This document shows positions 57,660 to 64,000 of a stretch of 64,000 nt of DNA, in pieces (within the stretch, counting starts at the first letter, position 1; the number at the start of each line of letters is the position of its first letter). The translations under genes were made by a program, and so were the position numbers. The stretch spans positions 2,542,001-2,606,000 of the forward strand of contig NZ_CP041151.1 of assembly GCF_006494715.1 (NCBI RefSeq), given 5' to 3'. Below the pieces are notes generated by a model. The model ran no database searches. It had not been told where the DNA came from and was given only the letters and a program-made list of their open reading frames with translations. The DNA is from Shewanella sp. SNU WT4. GTDB lineage: Bacteria; Pseudomonadota; Gammaproteobacteria; Enterobacterales; Shewanellaceae.

Positions 57660-58649
57660 TTACTCAATACCCACAATCAACCATGGCTGACCGTCTTGAG
57701 TTAAGTCACGCTGTAAGTGCCAGATATCCTTGATATCTTGCGTTACACCTTGTGGTGACTCTTTAAACTGACCGTAGAAATACAAGCTAATTTGCGCGTG
57801 CTCATTGTTATAATCGGCACGAACAATCTCAGCATTCACTGACAACACTTGCGTGTAAAGTTCAGTTGGCTCATCCGCTCGAGCTGTCACTAATTCAGAG
57901 AAAATGTCAGCTGCGACATACTCTTCAATTTTAGTCAGATCATTGCTATTCCATGCCTGCTGCAAGGTTTCATAGTGACTGATAGCGCCTTTAACGAAAG
58001 CGGTACTGTCAAAACCTGCTGGCAGATTCATAGGCACATCGGCAGCATTAGCATCAACTTCAGCGCGGAACCATGGACGTGGCGCATCAGTTGCCCCATG
58101 AATAGGCGCAGCTTCAGGCGCGCTGTAAGCGTGCTGCTGAGGTTGTGGCTGTTGTGGCTGTTGATAAGCATTGTTTTGCGCTGGCGCTGAATTTGGCGTT
58201 GACGCCGCATAAGCTTCACGCTGATAACTGCCTTGGCTTGGCGCGGCTTTACTTTTGCGCAGCATCTTAAACAACATCACGGCGCCAAAGATCAATAAGG
58301 CAATGATGGCCATGTCCATCATTTGTAAGCCTTCAAATGCACCACCAGCAAATAAGGCGGCTAATAAACCACCGGCTAATAGGCCGCCCATTAATCCGCC
58401 AAACATGCCCTTCTTAGAAGAACCTGCAGTTTGCGCAGCATTTTGCTTAGCGGCAGCAGGCTGGCCAGCGGGAGTCGCTTGGCCTGGTTGTGGGCTAACA
58501 GTATCGGTTTTTTGCGGTTGCTGTTTGGCAGGCGCAGTTTTATAACTGCTACCAAATTTCTTACCACCACCAAATTTTTTGGCGTCGGCATAAGGAGATA
58601 CCAGCACTACGGCGAGCATCAAGGGGATTAGGGCTAAAAGTTTTTTCAT
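57660..58649 (-). CDS. Tim44-like domain membrane protein
   Basis: 329 residues from ATG 58649. Signal segment MKKLLALIPLMLAVVLVSPYADA, then low-complexity KKFGGGKKFGSSYKTAP and Gln/Pro/Ala-rich spacers, two hydrophobic stretches rich in Gly/Leu (GLMGGLLAGGLLAALFAGGAF and MMDMAIIALLIFGAVMLFKML), a second Gln/Pro-rich spacer, and a C-terminal Tim44-like domain (about 225-329; WNSNDLTKIEEYVAADIFSEL ... ISLYFYGQFKES ... DIWHLQRD). Bacterial members are inner-membrane proteins of unclear role. The frame runs back to 58733 without homology. Confidence 0.85.
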   Translation of the reverse strand: MKKLLALIPLMLAVVLVSPYADAKKFGGGKKFGSSYKTAPAKQQPQKTDTVSPQPGQATPAGQPAAAKQNAAQTAGSSKKGMFGGLMGGLLAGGLLAALFAGGAFEGLQMMDMAIIALLIFGAVMLFKMLRKSKAAPSQGSYQREAYAASTPNSAPAQNNAYQQPQQPQPQQHAYSAPEAAPIHGATDAPRPWFRAEVDANAADVPMNLPAGFDSTAFVKGAISHYETLQQAWNSNDLTKIEEYVAADIFSELVTARADEPTELYTQVLSVNAEIVRADYNNEHAQISLYFYGQFKESPQGVTQDIKDIWHLQRDLTQDGQPWLIVGIE

Positions 58650-58809
58650 GTTTATCCTATAAATCAGAATGATAACTTTGCGCAAGTCAAGCCAGCATAC
58701 TATTGGCCTAAGCGTGATCAAGTCAATGATCACTATTAATGAGTGTGCGCAATCAGGCTTAAATTAACCTGAGTTTTCAGGGTTTAAGTGATTAAGTTTA
58801 CGCTTATGA

Positions 58810-59637
58810 TTAAATACCTTGTTTAGATAAGGCGCGACCTAGCGGTTCAAAATAGGCAAGGAGTGCGCGAGTAATTGCTACTAAATGCTCATCATCAGGA
58901 TAAACCCCGGCATCAACAAACTGCCCCTTGCGCGTACCGTTCACTAAATAAGGATTGGCGATCCGGTTATCAAACTCGAGCGCCGCTTCAAAGGCACGCG
59001 CCATCAATTCCGTTGGCTGCGAAAAATAATAGCGTCCTAAACGCTTATCTAATTGCTTGGAGCGCAGCACCAAGGATGATGGCTCTGCACCCTCTTGCAT
59101 GACGATGGCAAATAAGGCTAATAGCCTGTCGTTCAGCGGATGCTCAAGACTTAGTAAATCTTGCTGCCAGCAATCACTGGCAAATGGCTGAACGGCTTGG
59201 TTACGCAGCGGTAAATCATAGGCTTTTGGGGCAATATAATGATCAAAACCATGCCAAAACTCATGGGCTAAGGCTCCAGCGCCTGCGTGTTTTGCCAAGG
59301 CTAGCTCTCGGCTTAAACTATTATAATGCGCCTGTACGCCTTGGCGGCCGCCACTGCCAAAGGCCAAACTTAAACTTTGGCGCAGCCCTATGGCCTTGGG
59401 CGGTAAATTAAGTAAGTAGGCAAGATCAGCAAAGGCATCAAAGATGATTGGCGCGGCTAGAGTTGCCTCATCTTTCGTCACCCAGCGCCCAAGCTTTAGC
59501 CTATCGAAACCAAACGTCTGCTGAATATCGGCAAACCCGACTATCTCCCCTTGACGAAAATCAGGACCACGCCGCCGGCAAGCTAAGCGGCTAAAAAAAT
59601 TCTGGGTGCTGAATGCTTGAGGCGTTTTAGGAGACAT
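58810..59637 (-). CDS. CLCA_X/LPD1-type protein with HExxH metallopeptidase-like motif
   Basis: 275 residues. The first 135 residues follow the LPD1 pattern of large polyvalent phage/plasmid proteins: IQQTFGFDRLKLGRWV, FDAFADLAYLLNLPPKAIGL, LSLAFGSGGRQGVQAHYN and GAGALAHEFWHGFDHY. The last contains H-E-F-W-H (about 124-128), a zinc-protease-like motif. A second conserved block, SQPTELMARAFEAALE, could give the third ligand. No signal peptide. Function unknown; stand-alone chromosomal copies are annotated CLCA_X in Shewanella. The gene starts within the terminator hairpin region of the next gene upstream. Confidence 0.75.
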   Translation of the reverse strand: MSPKTPQAFSTQNFFSRLACRRRGPDFRQGEIVGFADIQQTFGFDRLKLGRWVTKDEATLAAPIIFDAFADLAYLLNLPPKAIGLRQSLSLAFGSGGRQGVQAHYNSLSRELALAKHAGAGALAHEFWHGFDHYIAPKAYDLPLRNQAVQPFASDCWQQDLLSLEHPLNDRLLALFAIVMQEGAEPSSLVLRSKQLDKRLGRYYFSQPTELMARAFEAALEFDNRIANPYLVNGTRKGQFVDAGVYPDDEHLVAITRALLAYFEPLGRALSKQGI

Positions 59638-59668
59638 AAAAAAAATGAGCCAACAAAAGTTGGCTCAT
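59638..59668 (-). terminator. terminator of the acyl-CoA dehydrogenase gene
   Basis: The stem ATGAGCCAAC / GTTGGCTCAT with loop AAAA is followed on the minus strand by eight T residues. It directly precedes the start of the next minus-strand gene. Confidence 0.9.
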
Positions 59669-59707
59669 TATATTCATCATATCACGCTACACAAGCCATG
59701 CCGCTAT

Positions 59708-61984
59708 TTAGGCTGCTGCAGAGGCTTTATGCTCATGCGGGCTTAATAAATTTAAATCAAAATCAAATTCATCAACGCGAATTGCAAGTTCACGTTTGTG
59801 ATTATAACTGATGAGCTGTTGATGCTCGGCGGCATTAATCACCCCAGAAGCTAATGCGGCATCTAATGTCTCAGAGAATCTCACCCCAGCTCTAATCGTC
59901 TTTTTACGCAGCGCAATCTTAACCCGCGCCAGTAAATCCAAGCATTCCATCTTCGCCAGATAAGCTTGCTCATTGATGTCATTACCATCCCCCGCTACAG
60001 GGCGAATGAGCTCGGTAAGCTGCGCTTTAATTTTGGTATTCATTTGCGCGGCTTCAGCTAACTCACGCACTAAATCATCAGAAATCTTAGGCATCTTAGC
60101 TGAGTAAGTTAAGGTGATGAACTTCATCAATTGGCGGGTTGGCGCCGATGGGAAGTTATCTAAGAAATCTAACATGGCCTTTTCTGCCTGCGCTAAAGAC
60201 CAACGCGTAGCATAATGAAAATACGGCGCGGCTTCGGTGCGATTAGCATCCAGCACTTTGGTTTCGTAATAGCGAATGGAGGCCATCGCCGCATACAAGT
60301 AGCTCATGACGTCGCCAAGACGCGCTGACAGCATTTCAGCTTGTTTCAACTTGCCGCCTAATACCAGCAAAGAGAAATCGGCATACACAGCAAGCTTTGC
60401 GGCTAACTGATTAACGGCTTTTTCATAAGGGACCACTTCAGCTAAGCGCCTATCTTGCTTAGCCAAGAAAGGCAATAAACCGAGTTTAAAGGCGCGTAAA
60501 CTATTACGAACACTATAACTGACAGTCTTAGTTAATATGCCATTAAAGGTGCTGTCGGCATCTGACGCCTCACTGTGAATAGCTTCTACCATACTTTGCA
60601 GATATGGATGACAGCGCATCACGCCTTGACCAAAAATCATCAAGTTACGGGTGAGAATGTTGGCGCCTTCCACAGTAATGGCAATAGGCTGAGCTACATA
60701 GCCTGAAGCCAAAGTATTTTGTGGCCCGCATTGTATGGCTTTACCCGCTTGGATATCCATGGCGGAATTAAGCACATCACGACCAATTTCTGTCATGTGA
60801 TATTTAGCAATAGCCGTAACCACTGAAGGTTTCAGGCCTAAGCCCAAGCCTTCCGTAGTAAGCACACGCATAGATTCTTGCAGATAGGTTTTACCGGCAA
60901 TATCAGCCAACTTTTGCTGAATACCTTCAAACTTACCAATGGATAAGCCAAATTGTTCACGCACGGCAGCATATTCAGCCGAGGACTTAAATGACGCCTG
61001 CGCCACACTGACGCCAAGCGCAGGTAACGAAATTCCGCGACCAGCCCCTAAGCAACTCACTAACATTTGCCAGCCACGACCGATGTTCTGCTGGCCACCA
61101 ATAATAAAGTCCATTGGAATAAAGACGTTATCACCACGAGTAGTACCGTTGTAAAAACGTATTCCCATAGGGTCATGGCGATTACCTAATTGCACGCCTG
61201 GATGACTTTTGGGAATAAGTGCGCAAGTAATGCCTAAATCATGACTACTGCCTAGTAAACCGCTTGGGTCTTGTACCTTAAAAGCTAACCCCAGTACCGT
61301 CGCAATCGGGGCTAAAGTGATATAGCGCTTATCCCAAGTTACCGATAACCCTAAGGTTTTCTCGCCGTTATATTCACCATAAGTCACTATGCCGATATCA
61401 GGGATACCACCAGCATCAGAGCCAGCTTCTGGGCTAGTTAACGCAAAACATGGGATATCATCACCAATGGCAAGCTTAGGTAACCAGTAGTTACGCTGCG
61501 CCTCTGTGCCGTAGTGCATTAATAACTCACCAGGGCCTAAGGAGTTAGGCACCATAACGGTTACTGCCACTGCTGAACTTTTAGCGGCAATAGTTGCCAC
61601 TATGGTGGAGTTAGCATATGGACTAAATGCTAAACCGCCATATTGCTTAGGAATGATTAGTGAGAAGAACTTATTAACTTTGAGAAAATTAAGTACATTC
61701 TCAGGTAAATGTTCACCACTTTGAATCGCAAAGTCATCCACTAATGCCAGCAGTTCCATCACTGGGCCATCGAGGAAGGCTTGCTCTGCCATGCTTAACT
61801 TGGCATCAGGAATGGCGCGCAGGGCTGAAAAATCAGGTTTACCTTGATAAATAGAACCTTCAAGCCAGACATCACCAGCATCTAGCGCTTCCTGCTCTGT
61901 GATAGAAATGCTGGGTAAAATTTTCCTTAATTGGGTGCGTAAACTCATATCCATTACTCGTCTGACCAGGGAACATACATTCAT
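59708..61984 (-). CDS. fadE: acyl-CoA dehydrogenase (FadE-like, with DUF1974 tail)
   Basis: 758 residues, the long form with a C-terminal DUF1974 extension. Visible: FSLIIPKQYGGLAFSPYANS, PGELLMHYGTEAQRNYWLP, CFALTSPEAGSDAG (FAD/substrate contact), GRGWQMLVSCLGAGRGISLP and FGQGVMRCHPYL. It catalyses the first oxidation of fatty-acid beta-oxidation. It lacks the N-terminal membrane helices of E. coli FadE, so it is a paralogue group. The true start may be one of the ATGs at residues 11 or 13 (MSLRTQLRKILP); no strong ribosome-binding site decides. Monocistronic. Confidence 0.9.
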   Translation of the reverse strand: MNVCSLVRRVMDMSLRTQLRKILPSISITEQEALDAGDVWLEGSIYQGKPDFSALRAIPDAKLSMAEQAFLDGPVMELLALVDDFAIQSGEHLPENVLNFLKVNKFFSLIIPKQYGGLAFSPYANSTIVATIAAKSSAVAVTVMVPNSLGPGELLMHYGTEAQRNYWLPKLAIGDDIPCFALTSPEAGSDAGGIPDIGIVTYGEYNGEKTLGLSVTWDKRYITLAPIATVLGLAFKVQDPSGLLGSSHDLGITCALIPKSHPGVQLGNRHDPMGIRFYNGTTRGDNVFIPMDFIIGGQQNIGRGWQMLVSCLGAGRGISLPALGVSVAQASFKSSAEYAAVREQFGLSIGKFEGIQQKLADIAGKTYLQESMRVLTTEGLGLGLKPSVVTAIAKYHMTEIGRDVLNSAMDIQAGKAIQCGPQNTLASGYVAQPIAITVEGANILTRNLMIFGQGVMRCHPYLQSMVEAIHSEASDADSTFNGILTKTVSYSVRNSLRAFKLGLLPFLAKQDRRLAEVVPYEKAVNQLAAKLAVYADFSLLVLGGKLKQAEMLSARLGDVMSYLYAAMASIRYYETKVLDANRTEAAPYFHYATRWSLAQAEKAMLDFLDNFPSAPTRQLMKFITLTYSAKMPKISDDLVRELAEAAQMNTKIKAQLTELIRPVAGDGNDINEQAYLAKMECLDLLARVKIALRKKTIRAGVRFSETLDAALASGVINAAEHQQLISYNHKRELAIRVDEFDFDLNLLSPHEHKASAAA

Positions 61985-62020
61985 ATTACGTCACAAGTAC
62001 CGATTATGATCAACAAATTT

Positions 62021-62036
62021 AAACAAACGTTTGATT
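62021..62036. promoter_or_regulatory. possible PsrA/TetR-type operator upstream of fadE
   Basis: AAACAAACGTTTGATT contains a perfect CAAACGTTTG palindrome, 39 bp before the fadE frame start. Fatty-acid regulators of the PsrA type bind CAAAC...GTTTG-like sites, usually with a short spacer, so this is only suggestive. Confidence 0.3.
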
Positions 62037-62333
62037 TATTTTTTACTTTACCAGTTCACCCGCAGCGCTATGCGAACTAAGAGCCCCGCCAAATAAAACT
62101 AATGCATTGATATAAATACTATTTACATCAAATTAAGGCATATCTAATACAAGATGTAACACAGGGCAGAGTAATACTGGTTTAGATTAAGCACGTGGGA
62201 TCGGTAATATCGTATGGCTAGATTTAGGTGTGGCTGCGGCAAGAATTTACATGATAATGATTATTTGAGATTTAAAGATTGTGCTTGAATTAGCACCAGA
62301 TGGATCACTTTGTAGAATACCAAGGGGAAAGGC
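62037..62333. other. non-coding gap between fadE and the small lipoprotein gene
   Basis: About 300 bp. The only curiosity is a 24-codon plus-strand frame at 62214 with a C-G-C-G-K-N run and no ribosome-binding site. I do not support a gene here. Confidence 0.4.
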
Positions 62334-62354
62334 TGACTTGGCATATTGCCAAGT
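62334..62354 (-). terminator. hairpin downstream of the small lipoprotein gene
   Basis: A perfect 9-bp stem, GACTTGGCA / TGCCAAGTC, has loop TAT and lies 44 bp after the lipoprotein stop on the minus strand. There is no T-run. Confidence 0.45.
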
Positions 62355-62397
62355 CATAGTAGCAAAAACTTAAATGTTCGCTGCAGCTTGCACGTGT

Positions 62398-62799
62398 TTA
62401 TTCAACGTCTGTAACCTTCTCTTCATCAAGAGTGGTAACTTCTGCGTCAGTGGACTCTTGCTCCATCAGCACCATTTGGCCACTACAGTCATAGGCATTA
62501 GCCATCATGGTCACTGACCCTAAGAAACCTAACGGTTGGTAAAGATATAAGGTATCGCCGCCTAATGCTGCGGTTTTAATGCGCATTTGGTTAAGTGTTC
62601 CCCACACCATGTTTTGATCGCTATGTAACCAGAAGTCATAAAAGTGACCTTCACTGCCAAGCACAGTATCAAGATACTGACATTCAGCAATACTATAGTG
62701 ATTATCCCATATCACTTTGACATTATTAGAGTTTTCAGTTGGAAAAGTTATGCAACCCGTTAGCATTAACGGCAATAGTGCAGCAATTAGATATTTCAT
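62398..62799 (-). CDS. small lipoprotein, DUF4156-like
   Basis: 133 residues. Signal and lipobox MKYLIAALLPLMLTGC place the lipidated Cys at 16; no Asp follows it, so outer-membrane sorting is expected. The body has a ECQYLDTVLGSEGH ... NQMRIKTAALGGDTLYLY pattern seen in DUF4156 proteins (Cys, Gly, then alternating 'LK..AAxLGGD'). Function unknown. ATG 62799 has GAGG six bases upstream. Confidence 0.7.
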   Translation of the reverse strand: MKYLIAALLPLMLTGCITFPTENSNNVKVIWDNHYSIAECQYLDTVLGSEGHFYDFWLHSDQNMVWGTLNQMRIKTAALGGDTLYLYQPLGFLGSVTMMANAYDCSGQMVLMEQESTDAEVTTLDEEKVTDVE

Positions 62800-62858
62800 A
62801 GATGCCTCAGATTAAAAAATCAGCGCATCGTAGAACAAAAAACCTAGCACTCCAAGCC

Positions 62859-63857
62859 TCACTCTTTCAAACAGCGATCAAGATCATCAAACGCCATGGC
62901 ACTTGCGGCTAAATTACGATTAGGTTTAGAGAACAAATAGCCTTGAAACTTACTGACTCCCATGTCTTTCAACCACTGATAATTATCACGGGTTTCTATT
63001 CCCTCAACGGTGAGGGTAAAGCCTAAGCTCGTCCCCAAGGTTAATAAAGCATTGATGAGACCAATCAAGGCATCCTGCTGATAATCCTTCCTCATAAAAC
63101 TTGCATCTAGTTTCACTTCTTCAGGATGCAATCGCAAAATCAAATCTAAATTGGTAAAGCCAACCCCAAAATCATCAATCGATAAACGTACGCCAGTGGC
63201 TAAAATCGCTTGACATTGCTGCGCGGTAAAACAATTAGCTTGTTGCTCGGTAATTTCAAATAACAAGCCGCGGCGCTGACTTGGCGAGAGCTGACTCAAG
63301 CGTTGTAAATACTCCACTTGGCAAAAAGATGAGGGAAAAGCGTTAACCGAAAATTCAATGTCAGGTCTGAGTTTATGTTGCTCTAATACTTGCTCAAGTA
63401 CCCAGATATCAAGCAAGTAAGCTTGATCTCGATTTTCAATTTCAGTTAATAAGGCCACATGATCAAACGGTAAGCCGTCTAAGCGCAGTAACGATTCAAC
63501 ACAAATAGCTTCGGAATTCACATCCCATTGCTGCTGAAAAACAAGATATAAGTGCTGTGTCCACTGCTGTTGACACTTAATAAAATCAAACAAAGCAAAG
63601 GTATTATCTATTTGCTTTTTTACCTGAGAGTCCAATTGGACGACTTGGCTTGAAAACTGCTTTTTACTAAGGTACATGCACATATTGGCATATTTTAATG
63701 AGTCATCGAAACTGAGTTGCTCTTGGTTATCAACGCAACCAATACTCATGCTTAGGGTTTCGCTCAGGCCGCCAATAGTATATCTATGCTGCTGGCGGTT
63801 AAATGCCTCCAGTTTACAGATAAGTTGCAATGGATCACGGTTATTAACCACCATCAT
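62859..63857 (-). CDS. EAL-domain c-di-GMP phosphodiesterase with truncated GGDEF
   Basis: 332 residues. The C-terminal EAL domain (about 85-325) keeps the catalytic set: VESLLRL (the E of EAL), SVNAFPSSF (Asn), LLFEITE (Glu), LSIDDFGVGF (DD), VKLDASF (Lys), VEGIETRD and FQGYLFSKP. It is therefore probably active in hydrolysing c-di-GMP. The first 80 residues resemble only the second half of a GGDEF domain (SMSIGCVDNQE, DSLKYANMCMYLSKKQF); the GGDEF signature itself is absent. An in-frame TAA lies 33 bp upstream of the first ATG. I see no membrane segment. Confidence 0.8.
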   Translation of the reverse strand: MMVVNNRDPLQLICKLEAFNRQQHRYTIGGLSETLSMSIGCVDNQEQLSFDDSLKYANMCMYLSKKQFSSQVVQLDSQVKKQIDNTFALFDFIKCQQQWTQHLYLVFQQQWDVNSEAICVESLLRLDGLPFDHVALLTEIENRDQAYLLDIWVLEQVLEQHKLRPDIEFSVNAFPSSFCQVEYLQRLSQLSPSQRRGLLFEITEQQANCFTAQQCQAILATGVRLSIDDFGVGFTNLDLILRLHPEEVKLDASFMRKDYQQDALIGLINALLTLGTSLGFTLTVEGIETRDNYQWLKDMGVSKFQGYLFSKPNRNLAASAMAFDDLDRCLKE

Positions 63858-63900
63858 AGACAGGATCTTAAGAGTTAACGCTTTTATTTAGATAGAAAAA

Positions 63901-63959
63901 TGGCCTTATTTGTGATCTGATAATTGTCGCCAAACAAACCATCAAACACAAAAAGGCCA
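63901..63959. other. imperfect inverted repeat at the right end of the window
   Basis: TGGCCTTATTTGTG (63901) pairs imperfectly with CACAAAAAGGCCA (63947), with 32 nt between. On the minus strand it is followed by ATTTTTC. It may be a terminator of a gene beyond the window. It also overlaps a 38-codon frame open to the window edge (63884-64000, minus). Confidence 0.4.
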
Positions 63960-64000
63960 GTGTTGATTATCTCTCTTAAAAAGCAGTTTATGCAATTCTT

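Noticed and set aside
62253..62271. GATAATGATTATTTG, resembling half of a Fur box
   Set aside because: Only the left half fits the 19-bp consensus, and no gene start lies downstream in either direction.
62214..62288. 24-codon frame with a CGCGKN run that looks slightly like a zinc-ribbon fragment
   Set aside because: Too short, no ribosome-binding site, and only one Cys-x-Cys pair plus a distant Cys.

Overview
The window looks like a chromosomal segment of a Shewanella-type marine gammaproteobacterium. I infer this from preserved E. coli-like gene blocks (uvrY-uvrC-pgsA-glyW-cysT-leuZ; ycbZ-fabA-rmf; uup-rlmKL) combined with families common in Shewanella and relatives (DUF3466, VF530, CLCA_X, Tim44-like). 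The species cannot be fixed from sequence alone. I see no prophage, CRISPR array or intact insertion sequence.

Layout. 1-4.8 kb: the 3' end of tamB, ribosomal protein L25, a Tat-exported MepK-type peptidase, an LdtD-type L,D-transpeptidase and an HU-like protein. 5-9.6 kb: a Gly-Cys-Leu-Leu-Leu tRNA operon, pgsA, uvrC, the GacA/UvrY regulator and the first of four tRNA-Ser(UGA) genes. 9.9-14.7 kb: an exported unknown protein translationally coupled to a large PAS/HAMP chemoreceptor, then two small genes. 15-16.2 kb: three more tRNA-Ser(UGA) units, each with its own promoter and terminator. 16.4-25.3 kb: ycbZ, fabA, rmf, a DUF3466 protein with a GlyGly-CTERM-like tail, uup, a glutaredoxin-like gene and rlmKL. 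25.6-26.8 kb: ten tandem initiator tRNA genes behind one strong promoter. 27.3-30.3 kb: a VF530 protein, YbiT and an unknown protein.

30.5-48.9 kb is a polyamine and beta-alanine catabolic island. PotFGHI would import putrescine. PuuA, PuuB (two copies), PuuC and PuuD would convert it through gamma-glutamyl intermediates to GABA, and GabT/GabD would carry GABA to succinate. PuuR sits in the middle. A neighbouring trio (omega-amino acid:pyruvate aminotransferase, CoA-acylating semialdehyde dehydrogenase, small cupin) fits beta-alanine degradation. A 17-bp motif recurs before puuD and between puuR and puuB, with a weaker relative before the aminotransferase; these are candidate PuuR operators.

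49-56.1 kb holds the most unusual group: a 2OG-Fe(II) oxygenase, then a porin and a lipoprotein with a covalent-FMN attachment motif, divergent from an ApbE flavin transferase. Downstream of apbE is a two-component system whose sensor has a PhnD-like periplasmic domain. This could be an uncharacterised periplasmic or outer-membrane flavin redox system. 56.2-64 kb: a CPA1 antiporter, a Tim44-like protein, an LPD1/CLCA_X metallopeptidase-like protein, an acyl-CoA dehydrogenase, a small lipoprotein and an EAL protein carrying only half a GGDEF domain.
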